DNA of 10,920 bases. Source: an uncultured Bacillota bacterium. GTDB lineage: Bacteria; Bacillota; Clostridia; UBA1381. Within the stretch, counting starts at the first letter, position 1. Every line of letters begins with the position of its first letter. Shown here piece after piece: positions 1-6,103 of the stretch. The translations under genes and the position numbers were made by a program. The notes beneath the pieces are model-generated. The model ran no database searches. It had not been told where the DNA came from and saw nothing but the letters and a program-made list of their open reading frames with translations. The stretch lies in the NCBI GenBank assembly GCA_949297205.1, contig CASFSH010000017.1:1-10920 (forward strand). The letters are read 5' to 3'.

Positions 1-31
1 CGGTTTATTTTTTTATTTTTTAAAAAAATGA

Positions 32-60
32 TTGACAAATGATTTAGAATATGGTAATAT
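32..60 (+). promoter_or_regulatory. Sigma-A-type promoter for folT leader
   Basis: The -35 box TTGACA (32-37) and the -10 box TAATAT (55-60) are separated by exactly 17 bases, close to the housekeeping consensus. Transcription would begin near 66-67, which is where the 5' strand of the riboswitch P1 helix starts, so promoter and aptamer fit together with almost no wasted leader. An open frame running back from folT has a TTG at 32; that TTG is part of this -35 box and is not a start codon. Confidence 0.85.
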
Positions 61-65
61 AGATG

Positions 66-169
66 ACAGCAAAGTAGAAAATAATGCGTTAAGTGAGATA
101 AGGACGGGAAGTTGCCTTAACTACGAAGAGCATTTTGTTCGCGGTATTATTTTCGCATTCCGTTGCTGC
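66..169 (+). promoter_or_regulatory. THF (tetrahydrofolate) riboswitch aptamer, class I
   Basis: This RNA domain binds reduced folates and controls folate transport or synthesis genes in Firmicutes. The sequence keeps the conserved family segments in order: AGTAGA (73-78), GCGTTAAGTG (86-95), a GGGAA loop (106-110), CGAAG (124-128), GCGGT (141-145) and GCATTCCG (155-162). The fold closes by hand. P1 pairs 67-72 with 163-168. P2 pairs 80-85 with 146-151. P3 begins with 88-90/119-121 and, above a conserved bulge, continues with 100-103/115-118. A small hairpin lies around 128-140. Loop bases 107-110 can pair with TTCC at 158-161, giving the family's pseudoknot with compensating changes from the usual GGAUG/CAUCC. 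It lies between a promoter and folT, as expected. A covariance-model search (RF01831) would be the formal test. Confidence 0.93.
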
Positions 170-223
170 AAAATCGATATATTATTATGCCTTTTTGCAG
201 TATATTTGCAGAAAGGATTTTTT
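166..223 (+). promoter_or_regulatory. THF riboswitch expression platform (SD-sequestering hairpin with anti-sequestor)
   Basis: Bases 190-199 (CCTTTTTGCA) pair with 207-216 (TGCAGAAAGG) in a 10-bp stem with one G-U and a 7-base loop. This hairpin buries AAAGG of the folT ribosome binding site (212-217). A competing helix pairs 166-173 (CTGCAAAA) with 193-200 (TTTTGCAG), 8 perfect bp, and would break that hairpin. Bases 166-168 also belong to the 3' strand of aptamer P1. The layout therefore predicts that folate binding holds P1, blocks the anti-sequestor and hides the ribosome binding site. The hairpin is followed by A and six T residues (218-223), so it could also act as a weak intrinsic terminator. 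The pairings are seen in the sequence; the OFF logic is inferred. Confidence 0.75.
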
Positions 224-226
224 AAT

Positions 227-778
227 ATGGAAAAGAATTATTTAAATGCTAAACAAAACACACTTCGAATTTGTACCGTTGCAATGCTTGTTGCTGCGGC
301 TGTTGTACTGGGAATGTATTCGTTACGAATCGGGTCGGGGATAAAGATATCCTTTAAATTTATACCGATGGTTGTATGTTCTGCGTTTTTTGGACCTGTA
401 TGGGGAGGATTATGCGGTGGAGTGAGTGATTTTATTGCGTATCTTTTTAATCCTGCAGGAGGTGCATATTTGTTCCCTATATCTATAGTTGAGTTTTTAT
501 ACGGTGTATCTTATGGGCTGTTTTTTTACGGAATAAAAAAGTTTGATAAGACAACAATGTTTAAGGTCGTTGCCTGTATATTATTGAATACCGTGGTTTT
601 GAGTACCTTTGTAATGGCATATATATTGAAAGATTTAATGGGTATGACTTATATGTCTGCCATAATCTACAGAATGCCGGCAACATTGTTAAACATGGTA
701 ATTCATTTGGTGGGTGTGACATTAATATTAAAGTACGTGCCAAAATTGTCAAAAATCATGAAATTGAACCTGACGTAA
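227..778 (+). CDS. folT: Folate-family ECF transporter S component (FolT)
   Basis: This 183-residue membrane protein is the substrate-binding subunit of an energy-coupling factor vitamin importer; it would capture folate outside the cell and dock on EcfT with the EcfA ATPases. The protein is almost wholly hydrophobic, with about six membrane segments (roughly 13-33, 44-65, 67-75, 83-103, 111-132 and 150-170). The stretch around 43-102 is diagnostic of FolT: FKFIP, FFGPVWG, GGVSDFIAY, NPAGGAY and LYGVSYGLFFYG. The start is ATG 227, with AAAGGA at 212-217 nine bases upstream. A frame extension back to 32 would run through the promoter and riboswitch and is rejected. The gene is controlled by the THF riboswitch just upstream, which independently supports folate as substrate. 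The partner genes ecfA1, ecfA2 and ecfT lie about 1.8 kb downstream. Confidence 0.93.
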   Translation: MEKNYLNAKQNTLRICTVAMLVAAAVVLGMYSLRIGSGIKISFKFIPMVVCSAFFGPVWGGLCGGVSDFIAYLFNPAGGAYLFPISIVEFLYGVSYGLFFYGIKKFDKTTMFKVVACILLNTVVLSTFVMAYILKDLMGMTYMSAIIYRMPATLLNMVIHLVGVTLILKYVPKLSKIMKLNLT

Positions 779-792
779 TAAAAGCTTATGAT
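764..792 (+). promoter_or_regulatory. Possible internal promoter for the acetyltransferase gene
   Basis: TTGAAC (764-769) inside the folT 3' end and TATGAT (787-792) just past its stop are 17 bases apart. The -10 box has five of six consensus bases and the -35 box four. It would start transcription near 799, about 28 bases before the acetyltransferase ATG, allowing expression when the riboswitch turns the upstream unit off. In AT-rich DNA such matches also arise by chance, so this remains a candidate. Confidence 0.4.
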
Positions 793-826
793 GTTTGTTT
801 GGCAACTGAAAAAGGAGTTGTAAAAA

Positions 827-1441
827 ATGAGCATGAAAGAAAAGCTTCACACGGGAGAATTATATCTTCCGATGGATGATGATATATTAAAAGAACAGTT
901 TAGATGTCTTGATTTGCAGTATGAGTATAACATGACACATCCTACAGAATCTGACAAAAGGGAAAAATTGTTAAAGCAGATGTTTGCCGAAATCGGTGAA
1001 GGCTGTTACATAGAACCTCCTTTTCATGCAAACTGGGGAGGGAAGCACGTACATTTCGGTAAAAATGTATATGCAAATTTCAATCTTACGATGGTGGATG
1101 ATACTCATATATATGTGGGTGATTATACAATGTTCGGTCCTAATGTGACGGTTGCAACGGCAGGACACCCAATTCTTCCTGAACTGCGTGAGAAGACATA
1201 TCAGTATAATTCGGCTGTCAAAATAGGAAGAAACTGCTGGATTGGAGCAGGTGTTGTTATTGTTCCGGGAATTACAATCGGAGATAATTCCGTAATAGGT
1301 GCAGGAAGCGTGGTAATAAAAGATATACCCGCAAATGTTGTTGCGGTTGGAAATCCATGCAGAGTACTAAGAGAAATAGGCGAACACGACAGAGAATATT
1401 ATTTTAAGGACAGAAAGATAGATAAGGAAATTTTAATTTAA
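827..1441 (+). CDS. Sugar O-acetyltransferase, LacA/Maa hexapeptide family
   Basis: This 204-residue cytosolic enzyme transfers an acetyl group from acetyl-CoA to a hydroxyl of a sugar; related proteins are maltose and galactoside O-acetyltransferases. The N-terminal helical region (3-57) has the family's capping-domain look (GELYLPMDDDILKEQ, then the C-L-D-L helix). From about 58 it forms a left-handed beta helix of hexapeptide repeats (for example IGRNCWIGAGVVI, IGDNSVIGAGSVV). The catalytic histidine is H114 in TAGHP, and W138 sits in the conserved NCWIG turn. The C-terminal GNPCRVLREI is typical of the family. Length is normal for the group. The start ATG 827 follows AGGAG at 813-817. The true sugar acceptor cannot be read from sequence. 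It sits 48 bp after folT; any link to folate uptake is not evident. Confidence 0.93.
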   Translation: MSMKEKLHTGELYLPMDDDILKEQFRCLDLQYEYNMTHPTESDKREKLLKQMFAEIGEGCYIEPPFHANWGGKHVHFGKNVYANFNLTMVDDTHIYVGDYTMFGPNVTVATAGHPILPELREKTYQYNSAVKIGRNCWIGAGVVIVPGITIGDNSVIGAGSVVIKDIPANVVAVGNPCRVLREIGEHDREYYFKDRKIDKEILI

Positions 1442-1453
1442 TAAATGACGATT

Positions 1454-1498
1454 TAAGATTATTTTTGACTGTGATTTATATAGTCAAAAATAATCTTA
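1454..1498 (+). terminator. Long AT-rich hairpin, first of a tandem pair
   Basis: Bases 1454-1470 pair perfectly with 1482-1498 (17 bp) around an 11-base loop, 12 bases after the acetyltransferase stop. The 3' side is followed by only ATTT-like sequence rather than a clean T run, so alone it would be a weak terminator. It may instead protect the mRNA 3' end or assist the terminator directly after it. The structure is plain to see; its role is inferred. Confidence 0.6.
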
Positions 1499-1501
1499 TT
1501 T

Positions 1502-1524
1502 AAGGCGGTTTTGCCGCTTTTTTT
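1502..1524 (+). terminator. Rho-independent terminator
   Basis: GCGG (1505-1508) pairs with CCGC (1514-1517) around TTTTG, extended by G-U and A-T pairs at 1502-1504/1518-1520. Seven T residues follow at 1518-1524. This is a compact, GC-stemmed intrinsic terminator. It ends the folT-acetyltransferase unit and separates it from the promoter at 1555. Confidence 0.88.
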
Positions 1525-1554
1525 GTATCACCTGTAAAATTAAATATATCAGCC

Positions 1555-1583
1555 TTGACAAGGAATTTATTTAATGATATATT
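1555..1583 (+). promoter_or_regulatory. Sigma-A-type promoter (extended -10) for the methyltransferase-ECF operon
   Basis: TTGACA (1555-1560) and TATATT (1578-1583) are 17 bases apart, and TGA (1575-1577) gives an extended -10. Transcription would start near 1590. The short leader carries a small stem-loop, GCCG-TAAA-CGGC at 1600-1611, extendable by one A-T pair. It could be a 5'-end stabiliser or an operator, or nothing. The promoter lies between the upstream terminator and the methyltransferase gene and is the only strong promoter I find before the ECF genes. Confidence 0.82.
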
Positions 1584-1638
1584 AATAATATTAAATTATG
1601 CCGTAAACGGCAAAACTAAAATATGAAAGGCAAAAAAT

Positions 1639-2511
1639 ATGTGGCTTGCAGATGAGTGGAAAGATTATAAATTGATGGATGCATCATCGGGTGAAAAACT
1701 TGAATATTGGGGGGAGTATCTTTTGCTTCGTCCTGAACCGCAGGCTGTTTGGAATGTAAAACAAAATGAGCAATTGTGGAAAAAAACAGACGCACATTAC
1801 CATAGAAGCTCATCAGGCGGCGGTTCATGGGAATATAAAGCAAAAAAACTTCCTGAGAAGTGGACTGTGAGTTACAAAAATCTGATTTTCAATATAAAGC
1901 CTATGGGATTTAAACATACAGGACTTTTTCCTGAACAAGCCGCAAACTGGGACTGGTTTTCAAAGCTTATAAAGGATTCGGGAAGAAATATAAGAGTGTT
2001 AAATCTGTTTGCATATACCGGAGGTGCGACTGTTGCGGCGCTTGCGGCAGGTGCTGAAGTTGTACATGTTGATGCATCAAAAGGTATGGTCACTTGGGCA
2101 AAAGAGAATGTAATATCTTCGGGGTTGGGAGAAAAGCCGGTGAGATATATAGTAGATGATGTTAAAAAGTTTGTTGCAAGAGAAGCAAGACGTGGAAGAG
2201 AATACGATGCGATTATTATGGATCCGCCTACATATGGAAGAGGACCGTCAGGAGAGTTGTGGAAAATTGAAGATGAACTGTTCGGACTGGTATGTGACTG
2301 TATTAAAATTATGTCGGACAAGCCGTTGTTTTTTCTTATTAATTCATATACAACCGGATTGTGTTCTACAATAATATCAAATATATTAAAATTGACAATT
2401 GCAAAGAAATATGGTGGAAAGGTCTGTGCGGGGGAGATTGGTTTACCTATACATGATTCTGATATAGTATTGCCTTGCGGATTGTCAGGAAGATGGGTAG
2501 CGGATAAATAA
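1639..2511 (+). CDS. Class I SAM-dependent methyltransferase, RlmI/RlmK-like (PF10672 type)
   Basis: This 290-residue cytosolic enzyme uses S-adenosylmethionine and is probably an RNA methyltransferase. The N-terminal part (about 1-115) is rich in Trp and Tyr and precedes a Rossmann-like SAM domain. SAM-binding motif I is VLNLFAYTGGAT at 120-131, followed by the acidic residue D145 in VDASKG. DD at 173-174 marks the adenine-contact region, and the motif IV loop is DPPTYG at 195-200, followed by RGPSGELWK as in RlmI-like proteins. No PUA domain is visible, unlike E. coli RlmI. The rRNA base it modifies cannot be assigned. ATG 1639 follows GAAAGG (1625-1630). The stop is 26 bases before ecfA1, so the two are likely co-transcribed. 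Confidence 0.88.
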   Translation: MWLADEWKDYKLMDASSGEKLEYWGEYLLLRPEPQAVWNVKQNEQLWKKTDAHYHRSSSGGGSWEYKAKKLPEKWTVSYKNLIFNIKPMGFKHTGLFPEQAANWDWFSKLIKDSGRNIRVLNLFAYTGGATVAALAAGAEVVHVDASKGMVTWAKENVISSGLGEKPVRYIVDDVKKFVAREARRGREYDAIIMDPPTYGRGPSGELWKIEDELFGLVCDCIKIMSDKPLFFLINSYTTGLCSTIISNILKLTIAKKYGGKVCAGEIGLPIHDSDIVLPCGLSGRWVADK

Positions 2512-2537
2512 TTTTATTGATGCGGGAGGAATATTAA

Positions 2538-3389
2538 ATGATCAAATGTGAAAATCTGACTTATGCATATCCTGCATCCGATGAAGAACAAACGGTAAAA
2601 GTAAAAAATGTTTTTGAGAATCTTAATCTTGAAATAAAAAAAGGCAGTTTTACTGCGATTTTAGGACATAACGGATGCGGAAAATCCACCCTTGCTAAGC
2701 ATTTTAATGCAATTCTTCTTCCTACAGGCGGAAAGGTGTATGTAGCAGGAATGGATACAAGCCGATATGAGTATTTATTTGATATCAGAAAAGATGCCGG
2801 GATGGTATTTCAGAATCCGGATAATCAGATAGTGACAGCAATAGTGGAGGATGAGGTTGCCTTTGCACCGGAAAATCTTGGTATAGAACCATCGGAAATA
2901 AGAAAAAGAGTAGATGAATCCCTGAAAATTGTGGGTATGAGTGATTATGCATCCGCATCCACCGCAGGATTGTCGGGAGGTCAGAAACAGCGTATTGCAA
3001 TAGCTTCAATTCTTGCAATGGAGCCTGAATGCATAATACTTGATGAACCTACCGCAATGCTTGATCCAAAAGGCAGAAAAGAAGTTATATCTACCATTAA
3101 GATGCTTAATAAGAAGAAAAATATTACTGTGATTCTGATCACTCATTATATGGATGAGGCAACACAGGCGGATAGAGTTATCGTAATGCACAAGGGTAAC
3201 ATCATTATGGATGACGTGCCGAAAAAAGTGTTTTCAAGAGTAAGTGAATTAAAAACACTTGGTCTTGATGTACCTCAGGTAACAGAGCTTATATATATGC
3301 TTAAAAATATGGGTTATGATCTTCCGGATGATATTATAGATATAGATGAGTGTGCCGATGAACTTATTAAGTTGTTAAAAAGATCATAA
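2538..3389 (+). CDS. ecfA1: ECF transporter ATPase EcfA1 (CbiO-like)
   Basis: This 283-residue ABC ATPase is one half of the EcfA1/EcfA2 pair that powers vitamin uptake through EcfT and exchangeable S components. All ABC motifs are intact: Walker A GHNGCGKST (43-51), Q-loop FQNPDNQ (Q92), signature LSGGQ (145-149), Walker B CIILDE with catalytic E170, and the switch histidine H203 in ITHYMDEA. The region after about 230 is the EcfA C-terminal helical domain (LDVPQVTELIYMLKNMG). It is assigned as EcfA1 by gene order and by the QNPDNQ form of the Q-loop. ATG 2538 follows GGGAGGA at 2524-2530. It lies directly after the methyltransferase, while the partner ecfA2 is unusually distant. Confidence 0.94.
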   Translation: MIKCENLTYAYPASDEEQTVKVKNVFENLNLEIKKGSFTAILGHNGCGKSTLAKHFNAILLPTGGKVYVAGMDTSRYEYLFDIRKDAGMVFQNPDNQIVTAIVEDEVAFAPENLGIEPSEIRKRVDESLKIVGMSDYASASTAGLSGGQKQRIAIASILAMEPECIILDEPTAMLDPKGRKEVISTIKMLNKKKNITVILITHYMDEATQADRVIVMHKGNIIMDDVPKKVFSRVSELKTLGLDVPQVTELIYMLKNMGYDLPDDIIDIDECADELIKLLKRS

Positions 3390-3628
3390 TGTTTTTATAA
3401 ATCAGATTCAGGATGTATACTGTAAGCCAAATGTAAAATTATTTGGAAATTTGTATTACACGGAAATGCTTAATTATGTTATATATATTTTGTATTATTC
3501 GCAAGTTGATTTTATTGTCATTTTAGTTTGTTTTCGAAAAATATATTCTGACATAATTTATTGTTTGTTTCTTACAGACCTAAATGTTTTTTTGTCATAT
3601 TCAATTCAAAAAAGGAGCGTGTTACTGC
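3390..3628. other. Spacer between ecfA1 and ecfA2 without a convincing gene
   Basis: These 239 AT-rich bases interrupt two genes that are usually adjacent or overlapping. A 66-codon frame at 3451-3651 crosses into ecfA2, has no good ribosome binding site and has biased hydrophobic content, so I do not accept it. A weak inverted repeat, CCAAAT/ATTTGG (3427-3432/3441-3446), and a poor promoter-like pair (TTTATA 3394-3399, TATACT 3416-3421, 16-base spacing) are present. There is no terminator and no recognisable mobile-element end. The ecfA2 ribosome binding site AGGAG is at 3613-3617. Confidence 0.6.
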
Positions 3629-4486
3629 GTGATAAAAACAGAAAATCTTAATTATATATATCAGCCCGGTATGCCGTATGAAAAACACGCACTTTACGAT
3701 GTAAACATAGAAATACCTGATGGTGATTTTGTTGCTGTTATAGGACATACCGGATCGGGAAAATCAACATTGATACAACATCTTAACGGACTTATTAAAC
3801 CTACTTCAGGACATATTTTTATAGATGGAACCGATATTACCCAACCTAAAGTTGATATGAAATCAATAAGAAAAAAAGTTGGTTTGGTATTTCAGTATCC
3901 CGAACATCAGCTTTTTGAAGAAACAGTATACAAAGATATAGCTTTCGGACCGAAAAATATGGGATTACATCAGGATGAGATAAAAGAAAGAGTTATGGAG
4001 GCATCACGTCTGGTAAATATTGATGAAAGTATTCTTGAAAAATCACCTTTTGATTTGTCGGGAGGACAAAAAAGACGTGTTGCAATTGCCGGAGTGCTAT
4101 CAATGCATCCCAAAATACTGATATTGGATGAACCCACAGCAGGACTTGATCCCAGAGGAAGAGATTCTTTGCTTGAAGTTTTGACATCATTACATGATAA
4201 ACTGAATATGACAATAATACTTGTTTCTCACAGTATGGAAGATGTGGCAAAAGTAGCTAAAAATATAATAGTTATGAATAAAGGAACGGTGTTCATGCAT
4301 GGCAGTGTTGCTGAAGTATTTGAAAGAGGCAGAGAACTCATTGAAATTGGATTAAATGTTCCTCAGGTTACCCAGCTGTTTAATAAGTTGAACGAAATGG
4401 GTGCCGGATTGCCTGCCGATATATATACTGTAAAGTATGCGGCGAAAATTTTGGATGAAAGAATGAAAGGGATAAACAATGTTTAA
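3629..4486 (+). CDS. ecfA2: ECF transporter ATPase EcfA2 (CbiO-like)
   Basis: This 285-residue ABC ATPase is the second ATPase of the ECF module and would form a heterodimer with EcfA1. Its motifs are Walker A GHTGSGKST (39-47), Q-loop FQYPEHQLF (Q89), signature LSGGQ (143-147), Walker B ILILDE with E168, and H201 in VSHSMED. The QYPEHQLFE form and the PGMPYEKHAL stretch near the N terminus are typical of EcfA2. The start chosen is GTG 3629, because the protein then begins VIKTENLNYIYQPG as in relatives; AGGAG (3613-3617) is 11 bases upstream. An ATG at 3584 in frame would add 15 residues upstream of that ribosome binding site and is rejected. The 3' end overlaps ecfT by 8 bases, suggesting translational coupling. 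Confidence 0.94.
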   Translation: MIKTENLNYIYQPGMPYEKHALYDVNIEIPDGDFVAVIGHTGSGKSTLIQHLNGLIKPTSGHIFIDGTDITQPKVDMKSIRKKVGLVFQYPEHQLFEETVYKDIAFGPKNMGLHQDEIKERVMEASRLVNIDESILEKSPFDLSGGQKRRVAIAGVLSMHPKILILDEPTAGLDPRGRDSLLEVLTSLHDKLNMTIILVSHSMEDVAKVAKNIIVMNKGTVFMHGSVAEVFERGRELIEIGLNVPQVTQLFNKLNEMGAGLPADIYTVKYAAKILDERMKGINNV

Positions 4487-5294
4487 GGATATAACAATAG
4501 GACAATATATTGACGGTAGCTCCTTTCTGCACAGAATGAATGCAAGCATGAAAATAATCCTTACTTTTGTAATAATAGTTATGCTTTTTGTGATTTCACA
4601 CATTGTACCGTATGTGTTATTTATTGCATTTTCCGTTTTTCTGGTATTTCTGAGTAAAGTACCCCCGCTGTATATTTTAAAAGGGTTGCGGCCTATGATT
4701 TTCATTATAGTTTTTACCGTAATACTTAATTTGTTTCTCACACCGGGAGAAACGTTGTGGCAGCAAAAAATTTTATTCGGATGGACAGTGAAAATAACAT
4801 ATGAAGGCGTAAGAATGAGTATACTTATGTTTTTAAGACTTACCCTGCTTGTTACAGTGACATCTCTTTTAACACTTACGACCTCGCCGATTATGCTTAC
4901 CGACGGTATCGAAAAAATATTAAAACCTCTTGAGGTAATAAAAGTACCGGCACATGAGATTGCTATGATGATGTCAATAGCCATCAGATTTATACCTACT
5001 CTTGCGGAAGAAACGGAAAAAATTATTAAAGCTCAAACAGCAAGGGGCGCTGATTTTGAGAGCGGAAATATTATTATGAGAGCAAAAGCAATGATACCAA
5101 TACTCGTTCCACTGTTTGTAAGTGCATTCAGACGTGCAGATGAACTTGCAACCGCCATGGATGCAAGATGTTATCATGGCGGAAAAAACAGAACAAGAAT
5201 GAAGCAAATGAAAATGTGTGCAAATGATTATATTGCGGCAGGAATGACGGTATTGCTATCGGCTGTTTTGTTATTGACTCAATATTTAATATAA
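4479..5294 (+). CDS. ecfT: ECF transporter transmembrane coupling protein EcfT
   Basis: This 271-residue integral membrane protein links the EcfA ATPases to an S component such as FolT. Hydrophobic segments lie around 25-58, 72-88, 115-136, 160-174, 203-216 and 250-269. The two cytoplasmic coupling motifs are present: ARG at 188-190 (TARGADFES) and the second Ala-Arg-containing motif AMDARCYHGG (226-235). These insert into grooves of the two ATPases in known ECF structures. Length is normal. ATG 4479 lies inside the end of ecfA2 (8-base overlap), so translation is probably coupled. Together with ecfA1 and ecfA2 it makes a complete group II energising module able to serve several vitamins, of which FolT is the only S component visible here. 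Confidence 0.94.
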   Translation: MFKDITIGQYIDGSSFLHRMNASMKIILTFVIIVMLFVISHIVPYVLFIAFSVFLVFLSKVPPLYILKGLRPMIFIIVFTVILNLFLTPGETLWQQKILFGWTVKITYEGVRMSILMFLRLTLLVTVTSLLTLTTSPIMLTDGIEKILKPLEVIKVPAHEIAMMMSIAIRFIPTLAEETEKIIKAQTARGADFESGNIIMRAKAMIPILVPLFVSAFRRADELATAMDARCYHGGKNRTRMKQMKMCANDYIAAGMTVLLSAVLLLTQYLI

Positions 5295-5368
5295 AATGAT
5301 GTGAAAATGAGTTTATTTTTTAAAGTCAGAAATTTATGCCGCTGTGTATCGGTGAAATGGAGTACAAT

Positions 5369-6103
5369 ATGAGAAATATAAAATTAACCGTTCAATATGA
5401 CGGGACAAATTATCATGGCTGGCAGATACAGGAAAATGCTGTAACAGTACAGGAAGTTATTGAAAATTCATTAAAAAAGCTAACCGGTATAAAACCGAGA
5501 GTATCGGGATGCGGAAGAACCGATACAGGAGTACATGCACAAAATTATGTATGCAGTTTTAAAAGTGAATCCACAATTCCCTGTGATCGTTTTCCATATG
5601 CTTTAAACAGATTTTTACCTGAAGATGTAGTATGCAAAAAGGCAGAGGATATGGACCCGGAGTTTGATGCACATAAAAGTGCAGTAGGAAAAACCTATTC
5701 ATATCTGATACTTAATTCACAATATTCCGATGTTTTTTATAACAACAGGGCATGGCATTACCGTTATAAGCTTGATTTTGATAAAATGAAAAAGGCATCA
5801 GAGTTTTTCTGCGGCACACATGATTTTATAGGATTTGCGGCATCCGGATTTACAGTTAAAACAACCGTAAGAACAATACACCATATAAATATGGAAAAAA
5901 AAGATGACCTGATAAAAATAGATATTTGCGGAAACGGATTTTTATACAATATGGTAAGAATCATTACAGGAACTCTGGTATTTGTGGGAAACGGGAAGAT
6001 TGATGTTAATGATATTCCTGATATTATAGAGTCTAAAGACAGAAAACGAGCAGGTATTACTGCGCCTGCATGCGGATTATATTTGTCGGAGGTTTATTAT
6101 TGA
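5369..6103 (+). CDS. truA: tRNA pseudouridine(38-40) synthase TruA
   Basis: This 244-residue cytosolic enzyme converts uridines at positions 38-40 of the tRNA anticodon arm to pseudouridine. The catalytic aspartate is D52 in GCGRTDTGVHA (47-57). The conserved tyrosine is Y110 in KTYSYLI, and the C-terminal motif GNGFLYNMVR is at 188-197. GTHDFIGFAASG (149-160) is another family hallmark. Full length. The start ATG 5369 follows GGAG at 5359-5362; in-frame ATGs at 5336 and 5357 lack a comparable site. A 74-base gap with no terminator separates it from ecfT. The ecfA1-ecfA2-ecfT-truA order is common in Firmicutes, although here no ribosomal protein genes flank it. Confidence 0.95.
   Translation: MRNIKLTVQYDGTNYHGWQIQENAVTVQEVIENSLKKLTGIKPRVSGCGRTDTGVHAQNYVCSFKSESTIPCDRFPYALNRFLPEDVVCKKAEDMDPEFDAHKSAVGKTYSYLILNSQYSDVFYNNRAWHYRYKLDFDKMKKASEFFCGTHDFIGFAASGFTVKTTVRTIHHINMEKKDDLIKIDICGNGFLYNMVRIITGTLVFVGNGKIDVNDIPDIIESKDRKRAGITAPACGLYLSEVYY

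Noticed and set aside
1..31. T-rich start of the window as a terminator
   Set aside because: It may be the tail of an upstream terminator, but the stem would lie outside the window, so it cannot be supported.
1872..2321. 149-codon - strand frame
   Set aside because: It is antisense to the methyltransferase SAM-binding core and shows no independent coding features.
3427..3446. Inverted repeat CCAAAT/ATTTGG as an operator or terminator
   Set aside because: Only 6 bp with an 8-base loop and no T run; weak enough to be chance.
3451..3651. Possible 66-residue protein in the ecfA1-ecfA2 spacer
   Set aside because: No ribosome binding site, odd Tyr/Ile/Phe-rich content, and it runs into ecfA2 in another frame. 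More likely chance in AT-rich DNA.
4352..4984. Long 210-codon open frame on the - strand
   Set aside because: It lies opposite ecfA2/ecfT, whose motifs and overlap are unmistakable. It has no ribosome binding site or family motif and reads as antisense shadow.
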